DNA of 34,659 nucleotides from Paraktedonobacter sp035294465 (GTDB taxonomy: Bacteria; Chloroflexota; Ktedonobacteria; Ktedonobacterales; Ktedonobacteraceae): NCBI GenBank assembly GCA_035294465.1, contig DATGKW010000009.1, forward strand, positions 1 through 34,659, in the 5' to 3' direction. The position numbers and the translations under genes are program-made. Below are positions 1-6,238 of this stretch, piece after piece. Below the pieces are notes generated by a model. The model searched no databases, was not told where the DNA came from, and saw only the letters and a list, made by a program, of their open reading frames with translations. The first letter of the stretch is position 1. The number at the start of each line of letters is the position of its first letter.

Positions 1-432
1 GCAAAGCAGCTCGCACCCGCCGCGCTGGCTCTGTTTGCCAGCATGTCGCCCGCTGACCAGCGCCACTCGCTGCGAGTCTGCCGGGGCTTGCAGGCGCGCG
101 GCTGGAGCGATCAGGATATCTTGACAGCGGCACTATTACACGACGTTGGGAAAGCCGGTGGCCGCGTGTCCTTCTGGGCACGTCCGATCATCGTAATCGG
201 CAAGCGGCTGACTCCTCGCCTTTTAACGAGCCTGGCGGTCTATCCAGTTGAGCGCGCGCATTTACCTCGCTGGCGGCGTGCTCTGAGCTACGCATGGTGG
301 CATGCCGAAGTTGGTGCGGACCTCGCTGCCGCTGCCGGTTTGAGCGAGCGTGCTGTGCATTATATTCGCATGCATCACCGGCCCGATAGCCCTGAACTGG
401 CTGCACTGCACCTTATAGACGAGGTCTCTTGA
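1..432 (+). CDS. HD-domain phosphohydrolase (5' end missing)
   Basis: This reading frame is open from the first base of the window, so the true start lies outside; an internal ATG at 43 is probably not the start because the sequence before it continues the same helical fold. The HDVGK motif (around residues 49-53 counting from base 1) is the metal-binding signature of HD phosphohydrolases, preceded by DQRHSL, and a second HH pair follows near residue 125 in RMHHRPDSPE, which could supply further metal ligands. The family hydrolyses phosphoester bonds in nucleotides or RNA ends; the substrate here cannot be told. It ends 3 bases before scpA, so the two are probably co-transcribed. The linkage suggests chromosome or nucleotide housekeeping but proves nothing about function. 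Confidence 0.8.
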   Translation, partial: AKQLAPAALALFASMSPADQRHSLRVCRGLQARGWSDQDILTAALLHDVGKAGGRVSFWARPIIVIGKRLTPRLLTSLAVYPVERAHLPRWRRALSYAWWHAEVGADLAAAAGLSERAVHYIRMHHRPDSPELAALHLIDEVS

Positions 433-435
433 ATC

Positions 436-1296
436 ATGCTTGAACAGACCACACGGACCCAGAACGAAACCGGGGAGACGCCCCTCAATGAAACCGGCGA
501 ACAGGCCCGCTACGTTGTGCGCCTGCCTGTCTTTGAAGGCCCGCTTGATCTGCTCCTCCATCTGATCGAGAAGCGGCAGATGGAAATCACCACAATCTCC
601 CTGGTCGCAGTAACCGACCAGTATATCGAGTACTTGCGCCAGTGGCAGGACCATCCTGAGCAGATGCCCCTAGCCAATATGTCCGCCTTCCTCTCCATCG
701 CCTCACGCCTGCTTTTTATTAAATCGCAGAGTCTGCTGCCGCATAGCACAAAAGAAGATGTGACATCTGAAATGGATGATGCCGCCGCTATGGCTGAAGA
801 GCTGCGTACACACCTCATGGAATACAAAATCGCTAAAGAGATCGCAAACCACCTGCGCCAGCGTGCCGAAAAGGGTCTGCAAACCTACAGCCGCTCAAGC
901 CTGCTCGCCGGAATCGAGGCCCAGCTCGCCTGGACTCCTCCTACCCTTACCGGCCTTGAAGTCGCTTCGCTCGCCCAGGTCTTTGCGCGCCTGCTCGAAC
1001 TGCACGCGCGCGACGAGGCTAGCGGTGAAGAGCTGATGCCCCTGGCCCGTGTACGCGTTAGCCAGCGTATCGCCGAGATCCGTGAGTTTCTCAGCGAGCG
1101 CAGCACCATCTACCTTTCAGAAATCCTCGAAGGAGAACTCTCGCGTTTTGTCATTATCGTGACCTTCCTGGCTGTGCTGGAACTCTGGAAACACGCGCGT
1201 ATCGTCGTCAAGCAGGAGAAGCTCTTCGGCCCTATCTTGCTCGAACGAGGCGAGAGGTGGGAAGAACGCGACCTGGTGATTGAAGACGAGTATTGA
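436..1296 (+). CDS. scpA: Segregation and condensation protein A (kleisin)
   Basis: ScpA is the kleisin that bridges the two SMC heads and, with ScpB, forms the bacterial condensin that compacts and segregates the chromosome. The N-terminal signature is clear: FEGPLDLLLHLIEKRQMEI near residues 34-52, followed by the helical region ending in FLSIASRLLFIKSQSLLP. The C-terminal winged-helix part is present (FLAVLELWKHARIVVKQEKLFGPI). At 286 residues it has a slightly long N-terminal tail rich in Thr, Glu and Asn compared with ordinary ScpA of about 250. The ATG lies 3 bases after the HD gene stop. scpB, often the next gene, is not here: the next gene is the convergent sugar-kinase gene, 23 bases away, with no obvious terminator between them. 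Confidence 0.95.
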   Translation: MLEQTTRTQNETGETPLNETGEQARYVVRLPVFEGPLDLLLHLIEKRQMEITTISLVAVTDQYIEYLRQWQDHPEQMPLANMSAFLSIASRLLFIKSQSLLPHSTKEDVTSEMDDAAAMAEELRTHLMEYKIAKEIANHLRQRAEKGLQTYSRSSLLAGIEAQLAWTPPTLTGLEVASLAQVFARLLELHARDEASGEELMPLARVRVSQRIAEIREFLSERSTIYLSEILEGELSRFVIIVTFLAVLELWKHARIVVKQEKLFGPILLERGERWEERDLVIEDEY

Positions 1297-1319
1297 TAGT
1301 ACGCAGGCAAGCAGCGCCG

Positions 1320-2219
1320 CTACATTCCATGTGATCGATTCTTTTCGAGAGGAATCAAACGCTGCTGAATTTGCTCCAACGTAGGAATGCCACTGATCCC
1401 CGGCTGCTCGATAGAGAGAGAGGCCGCGCAGTTGGCGAAGTTCATAGCCGCGTGCGGAGCGCGGTGCTGGTGGAGATGGACAAGAAAAGCGGCAGCGAAG
1501 ACATCGCCAGCCCCGGTCGGATCGACTTCGTTGGCGGGATAGGCTGGAAAATGCGTAGTCGTGCCGCGCTCGAACAGGGTAGCCCCACGCGGTCCATCGG
1601 TCGCGATAAGCAGTGGGACATACATACTCCACCTGGAGAGCAGTTCATTGACTGTATCGCGCCGATTCTGCGCGAAGGGCAGCAGGTCGTCGCAGCTGAG
1701 AATCAGCACATCGAGCAGAGGAAGAATCTCTTCTGCGGCCTCCCAGGGTGTGGGCCAGACACGGCCATCGAAATCCCAGCGGCGCAGCCAGCCCTGGGGT
1801 GTCGCCGCCAGCAGCGAGCCAGGCCGGCGGGGCAGGTTACGAATGAGGAAAGGAGGAATCTCCTGGGCCAGTGGAGCGAGCAAGATAACAGGGGCACTCA
1901 GCCAGGCTGGGGGAATATCTACGAGCGCCAGTTCAGGAGCGCGCGCACGCAAGAACTGTACGCGAAAACCGTTTGCATAGCTATTCTCGAACGCCGTACT
2001 CACAGGAACACGGCGGACGGCCAGAGCAATGCCCGGCAACGCTTCAGAAAGGGGCAGAGTTTCATCCGCGCATGTCACAATCGCCGAGGCCAATCCCAGG
2101 TGATAGGCGGTCAGGGCGGCAAAAGTTACCGTGCCACCGAGCGTGAAATCACCTCCCGGCAGGAGATCACGTGTAACATGCCCGATGGCCAGAAACGCAG
2201 GAGAAAAATTGCTGTCTAT
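1320..2219 (-). CDS. PfkB-family carbohydrate/nucleoside kinase, non-canonical start
   Basis: The C-terminal half carries the PfkB signature DPTGAGDVFAAAFL, with the catalytic Asp in GAGD. The N-terminal half of the fold reads FLAIGHVTRDLLPGGDFTLG and then GGTVTFAALTAYHLGL, a standard PfkB substrate-lid start, directly upstream of the only conventional start codon in this frame (TTG at 2091-2093). The frame is open up to 2294, yet no ATG, GTG or TTG exists between there and 2093. The true start must therefore be non-canonical: ATA at 2217-2219, which overlaps the jag stop codon (ATAG), or CTG at 2190-2192. Starting at 2093 would delete the sugar-binding N-terminus. The gene closes the rpmH operon. 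The sugar or nucleoside substrate is not evident. A frameshift or sequencing error near the start is an alternative. Confidence 0.8.
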   Translation of the reverse strand: MDSNFSPAFLAIGHVTRDLLPGGDFTLGGTVTFAALTAYHLGLASAIVTCADETLPLSEALPGIALAVRRVPVSTAFENSYANGFRVQFLRARAPELALVDIPPAWLSAPVILLAPLAQEIPPFLIRNLPRRPGSLLAATPQGWLRRWDFDGRVWPTPWEAAEEILPLLDVLILSCDDLLPFAQNRRDTVNELLSRWSMYVPLLIATDGPRGATLFERGTTTHFPAYPANEVDPTGAGDVFAAAFLVHLHQHRAPHAAMNFANCAASLSIEQPGISGIPTLEQIQQRLIPLEKNRSHGM

Positions 2220-3106
2220 CGTCCAACCCGTTTCAGTGAAATGACTACGCGCCGGGCATCGCCCTCGCCAATGCTCTCCGTGCTGATATCGTTGCTATCG
2301 GCCAGCGCGATATGCACAATGCGCCGTTCGTGTGGCGGCATGGCTTCAAGCGCGATCGAGCGGCGATAGTTGCGCACCTGTTGAGCCACGCGCAGGGCCA
2401 GAGAACGCAGATTCTCCTCGCGACGCTCGCGATAGTTCTCCGCGTCCACGATAATGCGCATGCGATGCTTTGTTCGATGACTGACAATCAAGCTGACCAG
2501 AAGCTGGAGAGCAGCGAGCGTTTCACCTCGCCGTCCAATCAACAGGCCAAGATTCTCGTTGATCCCCTGAATATTCAGCGTCAGCGGGTTTTGTGAACGC
2601 ACCTGGATGGCCGCACGAATATTCATATACTGCAAAATATGTTGCAAAACATCGACAGTGACAGCAATATCCTCATTGCTGGGGTGTTCGACCTCCTGTA
2701 TCTCGCCTTCCGCCACTGAGATATTCTCCACCTCCGCAGCGACCTGGTCCAGAGGTAGAGCAGACTGATATGCCTCGTCCTCGAACTCCTCACCTCCTTC
2801 AAATCCCTCGTCCTCAAACTCTTCTTCGTCCTCACCTTCACTCAGCTCTTCTTCCGTATACAACTCCTCATCAGCATCGTCGGGACCAAGGAGCGCGTCG
2901 GCCATTTCAGGGGTAATTACTGCGCTGCCACGAGGGGGAAGAACCGTCACACGAATGCGAGCCTCTTTGCCACCCATGCCAAAAGTACTACGCGTAGGCT
3001 CTTGTAAAATAGTGACCTCTACCTCGTCACGGCGTTTATGCAAACGAACCAGGGCTTGCAACAGGGCGTCGTCAACACTTTTGCCACTTACCTCAATGCT
3101 TTCCAC
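2216..3106 (-). CDS. jag: Jag/KhpB RNA-binding protein (Jag_N, KH, R3H)
   Basis: KhpB (Jag, EloR) is an RNA-binding regulator of cell division and elongation usually encoded after yidC. I start it at the GTG at 3104-3106 (residue 1 of VESIEVSGKSVDDAL), because GGAGG lies 10 bases upstream; an upstream in-frame extension to 3193 reaches the yidC stop and looks non-coding. Order of parts: Jag_N (about 1-55, with FGMGGKEARIRV), a very acidic Glu/Asp linker (about 70-115), a KH domain (about 155-225, LIGRRGETLAALQLLVS) and an R3H domain (about 230-290, with NYRERRE and the helix following). All domains are intact. The acidic linker is longer than in many homologues. The stop overlaps the presumed start of the kinase gene downstream, which implies translational coupling. 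Confidence 0.92.
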   Translation of the reverse strand: MESIEVSGKSVDDALLQALVRLHKRRDEVEVTILQEPTRSTFGMGGKEARIRVTVLPPRGSAVITPEMADALLGPDDADEELYTEEELSEGEDEEEFEDEGFEGGEEFEDEAYQSALPLDQVAAEVENISVAEGEIQEVEHPSNEDIAVTVDVLQHILQYMNIRAAIQVRSQNPLTLNIQGINENLGLLIGRRGETLAALQLLVSLIVSHRTKHRMRIIVDAENYRERREENLRSLALRVAQQVRNYRRSIALEAMPPHERRIVHIALADSNDISTESIGEGDARRVVISLKRVGR

Positions 3107-3192
3107 GATTTTGTTGCCTCCATATATCTTTCTATCGTGAACGGGCCTTTTGAGGCCCGCATGCGATGGTATCCTGCGCTCTTTTCCTCTCA

Positions 3193-4221
3193 CTAACTAT
3201 GCGATGGGTCGCGTCTGGGAGTAGTGCCGTAACGTTGCGTTTTCGCTTTATTTGAACGGCGGTGACGCCGGGCATACGAACCGGATGACCTCTTCGAATA
3301 GCCATTGACTCGCGTAGTGCGTTCAGATAGGGCTGTCGAGTCAGAATCGGCCTCATTGTTTAGCAAAGCTTTTTCCTGCCGCCCATCACCGAAGTACGCC
3401 TTGCTATCACTCTTAGGGACACTGCCGCCGCTGGTAGCCAGGCCAGGAGTGCCAAAACTGAACAGCGAACCCCAACCGGTCACAAAGTACTGCTGTACCA
3501 TACTGAAGATCGAAGAGGTCGTCCAGTAGAGAGCCAGGCCGGCCGGGAAGTTCAGAGCAACGAAGAACGTGATGAACGGCATCACAAACGACATAATCCG
3601 CATCTGCTGTGCCATCATATCCGACTTCTGGCCCGATTGCTGAGTTGTACGGGCCTGGGACATGCGCAACTGAGCAAAAGTAGCCAGACCAGCCAGAACT
3701 GGCAGAATATGCGTCGGATCAGGATTCGCCAGCGAGATCCACCAGTTATGGTTGATAAAGGTGAACCAGCGCAGATCAAAGCTAGGCAGCACACTGAACT
3801 TGGGCAGGAACGGATAGATGTACTGGTTGACAGCATTCACTGTCAGGTGGCCACCGGAAGGAAGCGCCAGTCTCAGGGCATAAAACAGCCCGTAGAGGAT
3901 TGGCAATTGGAGAAGAAGCGGTAGACAGCCGGACAAAGGATTAATGTTATATTCCTTATATAATGCCTGCATTGCCCGGTATTGCGCTTGCTGATCTCCA
4001 GCGTACTTCTTGCGGATATCAGCTATCAACGGTTGGACGGCCTGAGTAGCTTTCGTCGAACGCAGCTGCTTGAGTGTCAGTGGGAAAAGGCACAGACGGA
4101 TGATCAGCGTCAACACGACGATGGAAAGACCCAGATCACTGAAGACGTGATTCAGCAACATGAGCACATTAAAAATCGGAAAAGTCAGGATAATATTAAA
4201 AAAGTAACCTATCTCGCCCAC
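3193..4221 (-). CDS. yidC: Membrane protein insertase YidC (Oxa1 family)
   Basis: YidC inserts and folds membrane proteins with or without SecYEG. The GTG start has AGGAAAG 6-7 bases upstream. The Oxa1/YidC core is seen: a first hydrophobic segment (about 8-28), then VVLTLIIRLCLFPLTLKQ (about 35-52) with the groove arginine at R42, the cytoplasmic hairpin with KYAGDQQAQYRAMQALYKEY, and later membrane segments around 95-120, 172-190, 215-245. The large periplasmic domain of Gram-negative YidC is absent and no lipobox is visible, so it is of the short type. The C-terminal tail (last 35 residues) is rich in Arg, Lys and Ser, as in YidC proteins that bind the ribosome through a basic tail. It lies between yidD and jag in one operon. 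Confidence 0.95.
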   Translation of the reverse strand: MGEIGYFFNIILTFPIFNVLMLLNHVFSDLGLSIVVLTLIIRLCLFPLTLKQLRSTKATQAVQPLIADIRKKYAGDQQAQYRAMQALYKEYNINPLSGCLPLLLQLPILYGLFYALRLALPSGGHLTVNAVNQYIYPFLPKFSVLPSFDLRWFTFINHNWWISLANPDPTHILPVLAGLATFAQLRMSQARTTQQSGQKSDMMAQQMRIMSFVMPFITFFVALNFPAGLALYWTTSSIFSMVQQYFVTGWGSLFSFGTPGLATSGGSVPKSDSKAYFGDGRQEKALLNNEADSDSTALSERTTRVNGYSKRSSGSYARRHRRSNKAKTQRYGTTPRRDPSHS

Positions 4222-4249
4222 GAGATCTTTCCTACCTTCCTCAATCTAG

Positions 4250-4474
4250 TCAGCCGAGCCGTTCTGGGACCGGATCGTAGAGATCACCGTGATAAAAGGG
4301 ATGGCAGCGGCCGATCCGTTTGATTGCCAGCCAGCCGCCCCGGAAAAAACCAAAACGTTGAATAGCCTCATACCCATATTGCGAGCATGAGGGAGTAAAC
4401 CGACACGATGAAGGTAGAATGACCGACAGCGTGTTTTGATATACACGAATGAGAAAAAGAGCGACGTATTTCAC
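4250..4474 (-). CDS. yidD: Membrane protein insertion efficiency factor YidD
   Basis: YidD is a small membrane-associated protein that aids YidC-dependent insertion. The family pattern is complete: an N-terminal hydrophobic stretch with IRVYQNTLS, then SSCRFTPSCSQYGYEAI with its conserved cysteines, GFFRGGWLAIKRIGRCHPF and the closing DPVP. Length 74 is normal. The start is a GTG at 4472-4474 preceded by an AAGG-type ribosome site in AAGGGACAGGCA. It sits between rnpA (23 bases upstream) and yidC (28 bases downstream), the classic order of this operon. Confidence 0.93.
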   Translation of the reverse strand: MKYVALFLIRVYQNTLSVILPSSCRFTPSCSQYGYEAIQRFGFFRGGWLAIKRIGRCHPFYHGDLYDPVPERLG

Positions 4475-4497
4475 TGCCTGTCCCTTATCTGGGTTCT

Positions 4498-4869
4498 TTA
4501 ACCATCTCTTTCCTGCCTGTGAAGCGGGGCGAGCAAGCTCGCCCGGCGCAACAACACAGGAACATCCTGTTTAAGCGTATGCAGGTCAGCCGCAAGTGTT
4601 TCGTCTCTGGCGGTGAACACAATATCCCAGCCGGGAGCTAAGCCCGACAAAAAGGGCCTGACCGCTTCACTAAGCAGGCGTCTCATACGATTCCGCTCGA
4701 CCGCGTACTTTGAGACACGTTTGCTGACCACGAACCCGATCCGTAGCTGTGCTACATCATTTGGTATCCATGCAAGGGTAAGCAGCCTGGAGGATACACG
4801 CCGTCCCTGCTGCCTGACTCTCTGAAACTCTCTACTTTTTCGCAAGCGTAATGCACGTTTGAGTGCCAC
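4498..4869 (-). CDS. rnpA: Ribonuclease P protein component
   Basis: RnpA is the protein subunit that binds RnpB RNA and removes 5' leaders from pre-tRNA. The N-terminal LRLRKSREFQRVRQQGRRVS and the RNR signature KRVSKYAVERNRMRRLLSEA (about residues 50-69) are diagnostic, with the central GFVVSKRVSK strand before it. Length 123 is typical. The start chosen is GTG at 4867-4869; no good ribosome site precedes it, which fits coupling to rpmH, whose stop lies 36 bases upstream. Third-gene yidD follows after 23 bases. Confidence 0.95.
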   Translation of the reverse strand: MALKRALRLRKSREFQRVRQQGRRVSSRLLTLAWIPNDVAQLRIGFVVSKRVSKYAVERNRMRRLLSEAVRPFLSGLAPGWDIVFTARDETLAADLHTLKQDVPVLLRRASLLAPLHRQERDG

Positions 4870-4905
4870 TTTATTTTGAAGACGAACGGTTATAACAACG
4901 CAATT

Positions 4906-5040
4906 CTAAACTGTGAGCTTCCAACGGCCTTTAGCACGGCGAGCTTTCAGGACACGCCGACCATTGCGAGTCGCCATGCGCTTCAAGAAACCATGTTCGC
5001 GTTTGCGCGGAATGCGCTTGGGTTGCCAGGTACGTTTCAT
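4906..5040 (-). CDS. rpmH: 50S ribosomal protein L34
   Basis: A 44-residue gene read on the minus strand from ATG at 5038-5040 to TAG at 4906-4908. It begins MKRTWQPKRIPRKREHGFLK and continues RMATRNGRRVLKARRAKGR before ending WKLTV, which is L34 from end to end (very basic, with the signature HGFLKRM). L34 is a late-assembling protein of the large subunit. It is first in the operon ahead of rnpA. An AGGG lies 6-10 bases before the ATG and a stronger GGAGGAG a little further up. A dnaA gene, the usual neighbour of rpmH in many bacteria, is not present here; radC is instead. Confidence 0.96.
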   Translation of the reverse strand: MKRTWQPKRIPRKREHGFLKRMATRNGRRVLKARRAKGRWKLTV

Positions 5041-5080
5041 AAAAAGACCCTGTACTCCTCCACCTGAAATTGTCTTGTAA

Positions 5081-5110
5081 ATTATAGCGGCTAAACCTCC
5101 AGGCTGTCAA
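5081..5110 (-). promoter_or_regulatory. Sigma-70 promoter of the rpmH-rnpA-yidD-yidC-jag operon
   Basis: Read on the minus strand, TTGACA (5105-5110) and TATAAT (5081-5086) are separated by 18 bases: both hexamers match consensus exactly. Transcription would begin near 5074, about 34 bases before the rpmH ATG. The perfect hexamers suit a strongly expressed ribosomal-protein gene. Confidence 0.85.
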
Positions 5111-5231
5111 TGTAACTTTGCAAGCCTGGGACCATCGCATCAATCCGCCAGCGGCCTGGACCTGCTGGTTGTCCTTTCGCCTCCGCTTGCCTCATGAACT
5201 ATATACGGAGAATCGCCACTTGAGGTTCCTT

Positions 5232-5975
5232 CTACCAGCGTAACTTTTCCTTGAGGCTGATATACCTGTGGTTGCCAATGATCAAGTGATCTACCAGCTC
5301 GATATCCAGCAGCTTGCCCGCTTCAACCAGCTGCTCTGTCACCGCGATATCTTCCGGGCTGGGCGTCGGGTCGCCACTTGGATGATTGTGACAGACAATG
5401 ACGGCGGGACAATTGCGTGCGATCGCCGGGCGAAAGATCTCCGCCACGCGCAGCACAGAGCTATTCACCGTTCCCCTGTAGCGATTACTATTTTCAACCA
5501 CTTGATTCTTTGTGTCAAGTACTAATATCCTCATCTGTTCATGATCCAGGTGAGTCATTTCGACCATCACCAGATTGGCCGCGTCACGCGGCGATTTGAT
5601 CTGATATCTCTGGTCAAGCTCTTCACGGCTCAGGCGTTTGCCGATCTCCAGAGCGGCCTTTAGCTGGGCAGTTTTTGCGAGGCCGAGACCATGCATCTGG
5701 CATAGCTCGCCAAAATCACTGCTTACTAACCCGCCCAGACCACCATACCTGACCAGCAGCTTGCCCGCTAACTCCAGCACATTATCGCGCGTGGTACCGG
5801 TGCGCAGGATAATCGCTAAGAGTTCCGCGTTAGAGAGCGCCTGGGGGCCGTATATCTGCAAACGCTCGCGAGGCCGCTCAGCGCTGGGCATATCATGAAC
5901 TGTGGCGTGGTATTCCAGGCGTCTGGGCGCTTTGGATGGGTCAAAGTCATCCGTCTTGGAAGTGCTCAAGGCCAT
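5232..5975 (-). CDS. radC: RadC/UPF0758 family JAB-type protein
   Basis: RadC-like proteins have an N-terminal helix-hairpin-helix region and a C-terminal MPN/JAB metalloprotease-like domain; their role in DNA repair is historically assumed and not well proven. Here PRERLQIYGPQALSNAELLA opens the family region, LCQMHGLGLAKTAQLKAALE is the hairpin part, and CHNHPSGDPTPSPED carries the HxHPSGDxxPSxxD metal-site signature (last quarter of the protein). I start at the ATG at 5973-5975 because GGAAGGGGA lies just upstream; an ATG 11 codons earlier (6008) is possible but lacks such a site. The length from the chosen start is 247 residues, normal for the family. It diverges from pcrA. Confidence 0.9.
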   Translation of the reverse strand: MALSTSKTDDFDPSKAPRRLEYHATVHDMPSAERPRERLQIYGPQALSNAELLAIILRTGTTRDNVLELAGKLLVRYGGLGGLVSSDFGELCQMHGLGLAKTAQLKAALEIGKRLSREELDQRYQIKSPRDAANLVMVEMTHLDHEQMRILVLDTKNQVVENSNRYRGTVNSSVLRVAEIFRPAIARNCPAVIVCHNHPSGDPTPSPEDIAVTEQLVEAGKLLDIELVDHLIIGNHRYISLKEKLRW

Positions 5976-6021
5976 ACAGATTCCCCTTCCATCATGACAA
6001 TCACACATAGAAATTTATCTG

Positions 6022-6050
6022 AGTATACCAGAAAGCAGTAAAAAATGCAA
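6022..6050 (-). promoter_or_regulatory. Promoter of radC
   Basis: On the minus strand TTGCAT (6045-6050) and TATACT (6022-6027) stand 17 bases apart. The start of transcription would fall near 6015, about 40 bases before the chosen radC ATG. Confidence 0.65.
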
Positions 6051-6091
6051 GAAATAAATAGACAAGCAAGCAGCATTTTAGCGGTATCATC

Positions 6092-6120
6092 TTGCCAGCG
6101 GCAGCGATTTGAGATACTAT
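6092..6120 (+). promoter_or_regulatory. Promoter of pcrA
   Basis: TTGCCA (6092-6097) and TACTAT (6115-6120) with a 17-base spacer, reading toward pcrA. It faces away from the radC promoter about 40 bases to the left, so the 263-base space serves two divergent repair genes. The leader would be about 110 bases. Confidence 0.6.
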
Positions 6121-6238
6121 TACAGCATGCAAATTTGTGGCCGTCCTAAGACAGTTGAAATTTCCTTTGCTCAGAATACGGCCCGGCATGTTATCTCAAC
6201 GCATATTTGCACAAAAATACAGGTCAGGAACGATCATC

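Noticed and set aside
1371..2369. 332-codon plus-strand frame opposite the sugar kinase
   Set aside because: It is antisense to a clear PfkB gene and the jag end, with no recognisable domain.
5041..5231. Possible replication origin next to rpmH
   Set aside because: No DnaA-box cluster, AT-rich unwinding repeat or dnaA gene can be seen.
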